A stretch of 24,770 nucleotides of DNA, from NCBI GenBank assembly GCA_963609725.1, contig CAVDLI010000017.1, positions 1 to 24,770 on the forward strand. Direction: 5' to 3'. This document shows positions 7,884-14,810 of this stretch, one piece after another. The position numbers were made by a program, and so were the translations under genes. A model generated the notes under the pieces. The model was not told the DNA's origin, searched no databases, and was given only the letters and a program-made list of their open reading frames with translations. Position 1 is the stretch's first letter; each line of letters opens with the position of its first letter. This DNA is from UBA9732 sp963609725 (GTDB lineage Bacteria; Spirochaetota; Spirochaetia; Sphaerochaetales; Sphaerochaetaceae).

Positions 7884-8639
7884 GTGGTTTCTGTATTTGT
7901 AACTTTGATTGCAGGTCTTTCAACTGTGCTTGGTGCTTTTCTTGCAGGAAAAGTTAAAAATAAAAACTTTCAAGCATTTTCTTTGGCTTTTGCAACTGGC
8001 ATTATGCTCATGTTGGCATTAGGTGAAATGCTTCCAGAGTCTTTTGAAAACTTAGGTACTCCTTGTTCTCTCCTTTTTATGGCACTTGGTGCATTTCTTT
8101 CTTTGGGTTTGGATTTGCTGTTTCCACATCACCATGATGATGAAGAAGAGCCAGGGCATTACATAAATGAATGTGAATGCTCTCACAGTCATGCTCTTTC
8201 AAAAGGCATGGTTTTAGCTTTGGTTCTTCATAACATTATTGAAGGTATTGCAACAGGTTTTACTGCTCAACAGGATTTGCGGTTGGGGCTTAGTATGGCG
8301 TTAGGTATTGCTATTCACAATATTCCAATTGGAGCAACTCTTGCTGTGTCTGTTATGTCTACTGGAGAAAGTCTAAAAAAAGCTGTTGTCAAATCTGCTT
8401 TAGTGGGTCTTTCACAACCTCTTGGTGCATTGGTGGGGATTTTGTTTTTACAAGAAATTAAGGCTTCTAATGTTATGTGTGCTTGTCTTGCTGTAGTGTC
8501 TGGAATACTTGTTTTTATTTCTTTTGATGAATTATGGCCTGCTTCTAGGAAGTATGGTTCAAGGAATATGACAATCATTGCGTTGTTACTTGGAATTTGT
8601 TTTATTCCATTAAGTGAAGTCCTTGTAAATTTGTCTTAA
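7884..8639 (+). CDS. ZIP family divalent metal transporter
   Basis: A 251-residue inner-membrane protein with about 8 hydrophobic helices, of the ZIP (ZupT-like) family that imports Zn2+ and related divalent cations. The two metal-site helices are seen as HNIIEG (residues 116-121) and HNIPIG (145-150). The cytosolic loop after helix 3 is rich in metal ligands (PHHHDDEEE, 81-89, and a later CECSHSH). In ZupT the second motif is HNIPEG; here the glutamate is replaced by isoleucine, which may change the binuclear site. The start is GTG at 7884, chosen because GAGGGGAGG (7866-7874) precedes it by 9 nt and no nearer ATG fits. It stands 65 nt after the MFS gene. No terminator or Zur box is obvious. 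Confidence 0.92.
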   Translation: MVSVFVTLIAGLSTVLGAFLAGKVKNKNFQAFSLAFATGIMLMLALGEMLPESFENLGTPCSLLFMALGAFLSLGLDLLFPHHHDDEEEPGHYINECECSHSHALSKGMVLALVLHNIIEGIATGFTAQQDLRLGLSMALGIAIHNIPIGATLAVSVMSTGESLKKAVVKSALVGLSQPLGALVGILFLQEIKASNVMCACLAVVSGILVFISFDELWPASRKYGSRNMTIIALLLGICFIPLSEVLVNLS

Positions 8640-8800
8640 TAAATCCTGGTATTTCAGTAGTCGTTTAAGTGAAATTGTGTTACCTTTTCAGCGAAAATTT
8701 GTTTGAAATTGTGTGCTGTAAGTGGTTTTTGTGTTTACAAAAATCTATTTACAGTGGAAAATTAAACAAAGTGTGAATTGAGAACTGTTTGCAATATAAC

Positions 8801-8828
8801 GTAGTTTTTGAAAAAGCTTGAAAACTAC
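8801..8828. repeat. Inverted repeat upstream of the lipoprotein gene
   Basis: GTAGTTTT (8801-8808) and AAAACTAC (8821-8828) form an 8-bp stem with a 12-nt loop, 30 nt before the start codon. TTGAAA (8818-8823) overlaps the right arm. With GATATT 17 nt on, this could be a promoter, but its start would fall at the ATG despite a good SD, so I do not call it one. Confidence 0.5.
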
Positions 8829-8858
8829 TCATAAATCCTAGATATTGGGAGGATGGAA

Positions 8859-10529
8859 ATGACTAAGAAAATTCTACTTGGCATCTTGGTTTGTTTATCA
8901 TGTTTTGCCATGGTTTCTTGTTCATTAGATGAATATGCCAAACTTGGTGAGCTCATGGGGAATATGGGCAATAATGTTTACGGTATAGAAGCTAATATGC
9001 AAGAGGTTGATGAGACAACTGCAAAAGTTGACGCTGCTGTTGATTGCAGTAATGTTCAAGAAAATGAAGATGGTAGTATTAACAAAGAAAGTGTAACCGT
9101 GACGGTTGACTCTTCTGTTTCAGAGTCCATTATTAACAGTGTAGCTTCCATAAAAAATTCTCCTCAAAAGACTGCTGAACTTCAGACACAACTTGAGCAA
9201 CCTATAAGCGAAAATTCTAAAGTCGCTAAAGTTGTCCAAGAAAAGTTGCAAGATGAAGTAGCTAAGATACTTGGAACTTCTACATCAGGCGGCGACTCTT
9301 CTGGTGAAGGCTCTGGTGATACTGGAGCGACTACAACAGTAAGTCTTGCATCTGCTGAGAAAGAAATTGGAAAGATTAAAGATGAAAAGGTAAAGGAAAC
9401 TGTACAGACTGCATGTAATACAGTAAAAGAGGCTCTTTCCAATATTAAAGAAAATATTCCAGAGTCTCCTACTAAAGCAGATCTTGCTACAGTTTCAATA
9501 GTAGTAAACCTTGCTACATCTGTTACGGACATAGTAAATAAAGTAAGTGAAGACGCTGCCAGTGTAAGTGAAAAAGATCTCATTGACGCTGCTGACAAGG
9601 CATTTTCAGCTCTTGATGCACTTAAAGTTACAACAACAGCTGCAAATGGTATTGACAAACTTCTTGAAGAGTTTAATTTTACTTCACTTCTTTCTGCATT
9701 TACTTCCAATAGTGATTCCAGTTCATCAGAAACCACACAAGGTATCAAAGGAATTTCTAAAGATACAGATGGTACAGAAGATACAGGAGATACAGAAGGT
9801 ACAGAGGACGTAAAAAATTCTGACATTGCTAAATATGAAGAGCTTTTGGAAAAGACATTAAAGAGTATTGTTGAAATGGTATCTGAGGATGGAAAATTTA
9901 GTGATGCAAAATACAACAAGTTTATGTTCCAATTAAGAGCCATAAGAACTGCATATGAAATGACAGCTGTGTTGTCTACTCCAAAGATTGATGTGTCATC
10001 AATTACTCCGGATAATTCAGAGGCCCAAGCATTTGCATTTGTTGATGCTCTACTTAGTGTTTCATATGCAAGTACTAAGAAATTCTCTACTAATGATGCT
10101 GTACTTTACACAATAGCTTTTGTTCTTACAGAAGGTGAAGATTTTTATTCAAAATATGGAAGAGACGAAACTGGCAAAACTGCTGTTAAAACTGTTATGC
10201 AAAAGTATGTAGAGTATTTTAACGACGAGCATTCCAATGAAGAATTGCAAGAAATGTGGAGCCAAGTTGAAAAAGCAGTAAGTAGTGTTGATGTTGATAA
10301 ATTGAAAGAAGAGGGAGTTCTTGAAAGTTATATAAATAAAGCAAAAACAGCCCTTAATACTGACCTTATCATTATCTTGGATGCTGGTTTTAACTTGAAA
10401 GGCACTTTGGAAACGTTCAATGTTCTTTCAAAAACTGGTACAAAAACATATGCAGATGCACTTTACAACGTATTGGAAAACCTAAAAACAGAACTGGGAA
10501 TATCCAACACCACGGAGGCAGAAAAATGA
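8859..10529 (+). CDS. Large predicted lipoprotein of unknown function
   Basis: A 556-residue secreted lipoprotein. MTKKILLGILVCLSCFAMVSC is a signal peptide whose relaxed spirochaetal-type lipobox MVSC places the lipidated Cys at residue 21. The mature part is mostly helical, with two low-complexity linkers: Ser/Gly-rich at about 140-161 and Asp/Thr/Glu/Gly-rich at about 282-321, the latter encoded by a 9-nt tandem repeat. I recognise no catalytic motif. An ATG at 8853 directly abuts the SD GGGAGG (8847-8852). The ATG at 8859, with 6-nt spacing, is the credible start. The stop overlaps the next gene start (ATGA at 10526-10529), so the lipoprotein and the barrel protein are translationally coupled and probably act together in the outer membrane. 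Function is inferred only from this pairing. Confidence 0.85.
   Translation: MTKKILLGILVCLSCFAMVSCSLDEYAKLGELMGNMGNNVYGIEANMQEVDETTAKVDAAVDCSNVQENEDGSINKESVTVTVDSSVSESIINSVASIKNSPQKTAELQTQLEQPISENSKVAKVVQEKLQDEVAKILGTSTSGGDSSGEGSGDTGATTTVSLASAEKEIGKIKDEKVKETVQTACNTVKEALSNIKENIPESPTKADLATVSIVVNLATSVTDIVNKVSEDAASVSEKDLIDAADKAFSALDALKVTTTAANGIDKLLEEFNFTSLLSAFTSNSDSSSSETTQGIKGISKDTDGTEDTGDTEGTEDVKNSDIAKYEELLEKTLKSIVEMVSEDGKFSDAKYNKFMFQLRAIRTAYEMTAVLSTPKIDVSSITPDNSEAQAFAFVDALLSVSYASTKKFSTNDAVLYTIAFVLTEGEDFYSKYGRDETGKTAVKTVMQKYVEYFNDEHSNEELQEMWSQVEKAVSSVDVDKLKEEGVLESYINKAKTALNTDLIIILDAGFNLKGTLETFNVLSKTGTKTYADALYNVLENLKTELGISNTTEAEK
9762..9806 (+). repeat. In-frame 9-nt minisatellite in the lipoprotein gene
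   Basis: Five units of the form G(A/G)TACAG(A/G)(T/A/G) follow one another and encode DTD-GTE-DTG-DTE-GTE. Copy-number change would alter linker length without shifting frame. Confidence 0.8.
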
Positions 10530-11833
10530 AAAAAATACTTGTAGCGCTTATTTTAATTCTTACATGTTTTTCATTTGTTTTTGCAGATGAGGCAGAAAGT
10601 AGCACAGAGACAGTTGCCCCTATCACTTATGATTATATAGATTTTGCTTATCAGCCAACTCTTTCAAGATACAATTCAATGGGGCAAAGCGGGCTTGCGG
10701 CAGCTGGCAGACTTGATTCTTTTTACACGAACCCAGCAACACTTGCTCAAAAGAGATTTGGACTTTCAATTCCAACACTGTCTGTTACATTATACAATCT
10801 TCAAAAGTTTGTTTCTAATGAAGACACAATGACGATTTTTAACCGTGTTATTGGATTTGAAGGACAAGAAGCTCAAGAAAATGATGAAGTTAGATTGGCA
10901 GAAGCTGTAATCAAAAATTTGGGACAGGGTTATGGAACTTTGGCAACTATTGATGGTGGAGTTGGCCTTGCTTTTAGTCTTTTTGGACTTGGAACAAATT
11001 TCCAAGTAAAACTTCATTCATATGCAAATGGCTCTGCTAACGTAACAAATATTCAAATTATCCCAGAGCTTAATATTGCTCAAACATTAGCTTTTGGTGT
11101 GAATATTATTAAAACTAATGCATTAAAACTCCAAGTTGGTGTTGCAGGTCATTTTGTTTACAAAGCATATTTCCAAAACATTTCCGCTTCAACAATGACA
11201 GATTTCTTGTCTGATGAAGCAAATGAAGAAAAGATTATAAAACAGCTAGTTTGGGATACTCCTGTTATGGGCGGTTATGCTATTCCAATTGATGTTGGTG
11301 TAACTCTTTCTCTTGTAAATGATGCCATTCGTCTTAGTGTAACAGCTAACAACCTTAATGGTGTTTATAAAATGAAAAGTTATGCAGGATTAGGCCAAAT
11401 GGTCAACACTCTTGCTCAAAAAGAAGTTATGGAAGTACCAGAAGACGTAGATACAAGCAAGGCTTCTGTAGACTTTGATGTTTCAACACCATGGACACTT
11501 AATTTTGGTTTTGCATTTGCTCCAGATGTTATTTTTAGTCCTGTCATCACAGCAGACTTGATTGACATGGTTGATATGATTAAAAACTTTAGCTCAGATA
11601 CATTTAGAGCATCTGACCTTCTTCTTCACTTGAATGCTGGTGCAGAAGTTACTTTGGCAGTTGTCAATCTTAGAGCTGGTATTAACCGTGGTTACATGTC
11701 AATTGGTGCTGGATTTGGAATTCTTGGCATTAGAATTGACGCAACTTATGGATGGCAGGAATTTGGCGAAGAACTTGGTGATAAACCTGTTGATTCATTT
11801 ACAATTAGATTTAACATTGGGTGTGACAAATAA
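10526..11833 (+). CDS. FadL/OmpP1-like outer-membrane beta-barrel protein
   Basis: A 435-residue protein with a Sec signal peptide (MKKILVALILILTCFSFVFA, cleavage after about residue 20). The mature N-terminus reads LSRYNSMGQSGLAAAGRLDSFYTNPATLA, with the NPA motif (69-71) and neighbouring glycines typical of FadL/OmpP1 barrels and of the FadL-like family in treponemes. The rest alternates hydrophobic and polar residues in short strands with Gly/Asn turns, as expected of a barrel. Family members take up long-chain fatty acids or other hydrophobic compounds across the outer membrane. The last residues (RFNIGCDK) lack the usual terminal aromatic, though strands run close to the end. The start overlaps the lipoprotein stop, with a GGAGGC SD at 10514-10519. 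A strong terminator follows, so this is a two-gene operon. The FadL assignment is from motif and layout, not alignment. Confidence 0.8.
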   Translation: MKKILVALILILTCFSFVFADEAESSTETVAPITYDYIDFAYQPTLSRYNSMGQSGLAAAGRLDSFYTNPATLAQKRFGLSIPTLSVTLYNLQKFVSNEDTMTIFNRVIGFEGQEAQENDEVRLAEAVIKNLGQGYGTLATIDGGVGLAFSLFGLGTNFQVKLHSYANGSANVTNIQIIPELNIAQTLAFGVNIIKTNALKLQVGVAGHFVYKAYFQNISASTMTDFLSDEANEEKIIKQLVWDTPVMGGYAIPIDVGVTLSLVNDAIRLSVTANNLNGVYKMKSYAGLGQMVNTLAQKEVMEVPEDVDTSKASVDFDVSTPWTLNFGFAFAPDVIFSPVITADLIDMVDMIKNFSSDTFRASDLLLHLNAGAEVTLAVVNLRAGINRGYMSIGAGFGILGIRIDATYGWQEFGEELGDKPVDSFTIRFNIGCDK

Positions 11834-11852
11834 CTCACATTTCGCTTTTATT

Positions 11853-11889
11853 AAAAATGACAGGGTTTTAAGAACCCTGTCATTTTTTT
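11853..11889 (+). terminator. Intrinsic terminator after the lipoprotein/barrel operon
   Basis: The stem AAAAATGACAGGGTT pairs with AACCCTGTCATTTTT across a 5-nt loop and is followed by a T run. The A-rich left flank could let it work in both directions. Confidence 0.93.
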
Positions 11890-11923
11890 GCCTTGCAAGA
11901 GTTTTCTTTGGAACAAGTTTCAG

Positions 11924-11953
11924 TTGAGCAGAATAAGAAATTTGTATTATAGT
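11924..11953 (+). promoter_or_regulatory. Candidate promoter of the moa-yqe cluster
   Basis: TTGAGC (11924-11929), 18 nt, then TATAGT (11948-11953), about 47 nt before moaA. No Moco riboswitch fold or ModE-type box was recognised in the short leader. Confidence 0.4.
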
Positions 11954-12000
11954 TGAAAACATCCATCCCTTTTGTGGTGGTTTTTTGTGTATGAGGTTGT

Positions 12001-12954
12001 ATGCTAGATCTTTGTGGTAGGCAAATTACATATTTAAGAATTAGTGTTACAGATAAATGCAATTATAGGTGTTGCTATTGCATGCCACCTCAAGGTGTTA
12101 TTAAGCAAAATCATAGTGATATTTGTTCTTTTGAGGAACTTGGAGATATAGCAAAAGCTGCCGTTAAGTGTGGTGTTTACAAGATTAGAGTTACCGGTGG
12201 TGAGCCATTAGTGCGCCGTGGAATTGTAGATTTTTGCAAAATGCTTAAAGATATTCAAGGTGTAAAAGAGCTTTGTATAACCACAAACGGGAGTCTTCTT
12301 TCTTCTTTAGCAAAACCATTGAAAGATAGTGGTGTAGATAGATTAAATGTAAGTCTTGATACTTTACGTCCGGAGCGGTTTGCACAAATTACTAGGCTTG
12401 GCACATTGTCTGATGTATTAAAAGGGCTTGAAGCAGCCAAGGATGCTGGATTTGATAAAATTAAAATAAATTGTGTTCTTCTTGGTGGCGTGAATGATGA
12501 TGAGATTTTAGATTTTGTAAATCTTACTCGTGATATAAATTATCAAGTGCGCTTTATTGAGCGAATGCCAATGGGTTTTGGCGCTTCTTTTGGAACTTTT
12601 GTGTCAGCTTCCAAAGTACTTGAGGTTTGTCCAGAATTGGAAGAACTTCCCGTAGAAGTCCCCACAGAAAGTGTTGCAAAGAGGTATAAGATTAAAGGTT
12701 ATAAAGGTGAAGTTGGCCTTATAACGCCACTTAGTAACGAGTTTTGTTCGCAATGTAATCGTATTAGACTCACATGTGATGGGCGCTTAAAACCATGTTT
12801 GCATTCAGATAACGAGATTTTATTGCGCAATCTTAAGGGCCAAGCGTTAGAGGATGCAATTTGCAAAGGCATTTTGGCAAAGCCGGAACATCATCACTTA
12901 TGTGATGACGGAGTTACTCAAACACATAGAGCAATGAACCAAATTGGAGGCTAG
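12001..12954 (+). CDS. moaA: GTP 3',8-cyclase (molybdenum cofactor biosynthesis)
   Basis: A 317-residue radical-SAM enzyme that converts GTP to 3',8-cyclo-GTP, the first committed step to molybdopterin. The N-terminal [4Fe-4S]/SAM cluster ligands are C20, C24 and C27 (CNYRCCYC), followed by GGEP at 66-69 for SAM. The second cluster is held by C249, C252 and C266 (C-x2-C-x13-C), with the GTP-binding arginines NRIRLTCDGRLKPCL. The protein ends in the conserved double glycine (IGG), needed in known MoaA for catalysis. GAGG lies 4 nt before the ATG. It is the first gene of a same-strand run, moaA-moaC-MOSC-yqeC-yqeB-SDR. The GGAGGC codons for the terminal Gly-Gly also form the SD of moaC. Length and motifs are complete, so the gene should be functional. 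Confidence 0.98.
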   Translation: MLDLCGRQITYLRISVTDKCNYRCCYCMPPQGVIKQNHSDICSFEELGDIAKAAVKCGVYKIRVTGGEPLVRRGIVDFCKMLKDIQGVKELCITTNGSLLSSLAKPLKDSGVDRLNVSLDTLRPERFAQITRLGTLSDVLKGLEAAKDAGFDKIKINCVLLGGVNDDEILDFVNLTRDINYQVRFIERMPMGFGASFGTFVSASKVLEVCPELEELPVEVPTESVAKRYKIKGYKGEVGLITPLSNEFCSQCNRIRLTCDGRLKPCLHSDNEILLRNLKGQALEDAICKGILAKPEHHHLCDDGVTQTHRAMNQIGG

Positions 12955-12955
12955 T

Positions 12956-13471
12956 ATGGAATTGACGCATTTTAATGAACAAGGCAGAGCCAGAATGGTA
13001 GATGTAAGCCAAAAGAAAGAAACAAGTAGAACTGCTAGGGCACAAGCGCAAGTTCTAATGTCTTGTGAAACTATGCAAAAGATTAGGGAAGGACAAATAA
13101 GTAAAGGAGATGTTCTTGCAGTGGCTCAAGTTGCTGGAATTATGGCAGCCAAGAAGAATAGTGACTTAATTCCAATGTGTCATCCACTACTTTTATCTAA
13201 AGTAGATATATCTTTTGAGATTAAAGAGGCAATAAAAGATAGCGAGGAAATTACACTAAAAGAAGACCCTCACAGTGCAATTTTAATTATTTCCAGTGAA
13301 GTTCAATGTCATGGACAAACTGGTGTTGAAATGGAGGCGCTTACAGCTGTAAGTGTTGCAGCCTTAACTGTTTATGATATGTGCAAGGCTGTTCAGCGTG
13401 ATATGATTATTTCTAATATTCATCTTACATATAAAGATGGTGGAAAAAATGGTGTGTTTGAGGTCAAATGA
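12956..13471 (+). CDS. moaC: Cyclic pyranopterin monophosphate synthase
   Basis: A 171-residue cytoplasmic enzyme that turns the MoaA product 3',8-cH2GTP into cPMP. Family landmarks are all present: MVDVSQK near the N-terminus, SKGDVLAVAQVAGIMAAK with the catalytic lysine near residue 50, IPMCHPL (72-78), GVEMEALTAV (123-132), and YDMCKA with the Asp141/Lys144 pair equivalent to D128/K131 of E. coli, then KDGGKNG near the end. The ATG at 12956 is one base after the moaA stop and has GGAGG at 12946-12950; an earlier in-frame start inside moaA is not needed. It overlaps the MOSC gene by 4 nt (ATGA), so the two are translationally coupled. Confidence 0.98.
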   Translation: MELTHFNEQGRARMVDVSQKKETSRTARAQAQVLMSCETMQKIREGQISKGDVLAVAQVAGIMAAKKNSDLIPMCHPLLLSKVDISFEIKEAIKDSEEITLKEDPHSAILIISSEVQCHGQTGVEMEALTAVSVAALTVYDMCKAVQRDMIISNIHLTYKDGGKNGVFEVK

Positions 13472-13902
13472 TGGCTACAGTTGTTTCTGTTAATATTAGT
13501 GAAGTTAAAGGTGTTCGTAAGCATTCTGTCCCTTATATTGATGTAAAGTGTCATCATGGCATTGTTGGAGACGCTCATGCGGGGGATTGGCATAGACAAA
13601 TTAGCCTTTTAGCTGAAGAAAGTATTGATACTATGAGAAATGTTTGTCCAATAGAGTTAGATGATGGTATTTTTGCAGAAAATATTAACACTAGAGGTAT
13701 TGATTTAAAACATCTTCCAGTAGGAACAAGACTTAAAGTTGGTAATACAGAGCTTGAAGTCACTCAAATTGGCAAGGAATGTCATTCTGATTGTGCAATA
13801 AAAAAAGCTACAGGAAAGTGTGTTATGCCAACAGACGGTATTTTTGCTATCGTTATCAAAGAAGGCCGTATTCAGGCTGGTGATGAAATTAAAATTTTAT
13901 GA
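13468..13902 (+). CDS. MOSC domain protein (molybdenum cofactor-linked sulfur carrier type)
   Basis: A 144-residue, single-domain MOSC protein, the beta-strand domain also found at the C-terminus of Moco sulfurase. Visible motifs are GIVGDAHAGDWHRQISLLAEESI (from residue 31), ENINTRGIDL (71-80), and a cysteine-rich segment GKECHSDC (102-109) with C118 beyond. The invariant MOSC cysteine is thought to carry sulfur or bind the cofactor. Small MOSC proteins like this occur next to moaC and hydroxylase genes in anaerobes, where a role in Moco sulfuration or delivery has been proposed but, as far as I know, not settled. The start overlaps the moaC stop; a second ATG follows at once (13471), and GAGG at 13459-13462 serves either. 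Its stop lies within the left arm of the inverted repeat that follows. Confidence 0.9.
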   Translation: MMATVVSVNISEVKGVRKHSVPYIDVKCHHGIVGDAHAGDWHRQISLLAEESIDTMRNVCPIELDDGIFAENINTRGIDLKHLPVGTRLKVGNTELEVTQIGKECHSDCAIKKATGKCVMPTDGIFAIVIKEGRIQAGDEIKIL

Positions 13903-13967
13903 GGTTTTTGCAAAACTGCCTTCATTCAAAAGCTTATTTATTAAAAGCTCATTTTGCAAAAACCTCT
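13901..13967. repeat. Dispersed palindromic repeat, copy C (perfect hairpin)
   Basis: The arms GAGGTTTTTGCAAAA (13901-13915) and TTTTGCAAAAACCTC (13952-13966) are an exact 15-bp inverted repeat around 36 nt. A nested AGCTT/AAGCT stem lies inside the loop. This is the most intact copy of the family and shares 24 bp exactly with 1437-1460. It separates the MOSC stop from yqeC and would form a long hairpin in the cluster mRNA. It has no T-run after it, so it is not a classic terminator. Confidence 0.88.
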
Positions 13968-13984
13968 ATAGAGATTATTAGGTT

Positions 13985-14749
13985 ATGAGTGACTGTGTTG
14001 GTATAAAAAATCTTTACAAGTGTTTATATGAAGATATTGGGACAAATAAAAAACCATTTATCTCTATTACAGGCGGTGGTGGAAAGACTACTCTAATGAT
14101 TGGGCTTGCTAAATTTCTAAAAGAAAAAGGCAAAACAGTTCTCATAACAACTACCACAAAACTCATTTCTCCTTATCTCTTAGATTACGGCCAAGATAAA
14201 GTATTCAGCGATGAAAGCATTCTAAATTATGTACCAAACCCTCAAGAAGTTGTGTTTTATGCTCACATTTCACAAGAAGATAAAGAAGATAAAGAAGATA
14301 AAGAAGATAATAAGTGGTGCTCTCCGGGGTTCGACAACTTAGCAAAATTATACGAGATATATGATGTAATAATTTCTGAGGCTGATGGTTCCAAGCATCT
14401 CCCAGTGAAAATTCACACATCTAAAGACCCTCAAATACACCCACTTACTACATTTACAATATCTGTTTTTGGTATGTGGGCATTAGACTGCAAAACCAGT
14501 GAAGTTGCTTTTGGACCTTCTATAGACAGTGTTGTAGACAGTTCATATATGACATGGTATTTTTCAAATCCAGATGGCATTTTGAAAGGTACAATCCCAT
14601 ATCATAGAGCTGTTGTTTTCAATGGTGCAGATTTACGAATAGACAACTTACAAGATGATATAAAACTAATAAATAATATAAAACGGCCTAAAGATGTTAA
14701 GATATACATATCTACTGTAAGAGAAGGAATATTATATGCAAAACTCTAA
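13985..14749 (+). CDS. yqeC: YqeC, selenium-dependent molybdenum hydroxylase accessory protein
   Basis: A 254-residue cytoplasmic P-loop protein of the YqeC family, found together with YqeB and SelD in genomes that have selenium-dependent molybdenum hydroxylases. Its exact reaction is not established; a role in forming or inserting the labile selenium cofactor is inferred from co-occurrence. The sequence shows TGGGGKTT (residues 29-36, Walker-like), ITTTTK (54-59), and EADGSKHLP (132-140), all typical of the family. A 9-nt tandem repeat encodes EDKEDKEDKEDN at 98-109, probably an exposed loop. The ATG at 13985 has only a poorly spaced AGG; GATTAT lies 6 nt upstream. The stop overlaps yqeB by 14 nt. 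Paired with moaA/moaC and MOSC, it points to a Mo hydroxylase elsewhere in the genome. Confidence 0.88.
   Translation: MSDCVGIKNLYKCLYEDIGTNKKPFISITGGGGKTTLMIGLAKFLKEKGKTVLITTTTKLISPYLLDYGQDKVFSDESILNYVPNPQEVVFYAHISQEDKEDKEDKEDNKWCSPGFDNLAKLYEIYDVIISEADGSKHLPVKIHTSKDPQIHPLTTFTISVFGMWALDCKTSEVAFGPSIDSVVDSSYMTWYFSNPDGILKGTIPYHRAVVFNGADLRIDNLQDDIKLINNIKRPKDVKIYISTVREGILYAKL
14276..14311 (+). repeat. In-frame 9-nt minisatellite in yqeC
   Basis: Four units of GAAGATAAA (the last ends in T) encode three Glu-Asp-Lys and one Glu-Asp-Asn. Slippage would lengthen or shorten a charged loop without frameshift. Confidence 0.85.
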
Positions 14750-14810
14750 TATGCAAAACTCTAATATACAAAGCTCTAATATACAAAACGATGACATTCA
14801 AAACTCTAGT
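14736..14810 (+). repeat. 15-nt minisatellite across the yqeC stop and yqeB start
   Basis: Five units begin at 14736, 14751, 14766, 14781 and 14796. The first two are identical (ATGCAAAACTCTAAT) and the next three increasingly diverged. The yqeB start codon is the first base triplet of unit 1 and is duplicated in unit 2. The yqeC stop TAA lies inside unit 1. Confidence 0.92.

Noticed and set aside
8853..8858. ATG directly after GGGAGG as the lipoprotein start
   Set aside because: Zero spacing from the SD. The next in-frame ATG, 6 nt on, is correctly spaced and gives a normal signal peptide.
9182..9943. 253-residue open frame on the minus strand inside the lipoprotein gene
   Set aside because: It lies wholly opposite a gene with SD, signal peptide and operon context. 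Its composition (Ser/Val/Thr-rich, no domain) is what the reverse of an Ala/Glu/Lys-rich gene produces.
13901..13967. Hairpin after the MOSC gene as an intrinsic terminator, or the repeats as a CRISPR array
   Set aside because: No T-run follows the stem, and the copies are kilobases apart without regular spacers or cas genes.
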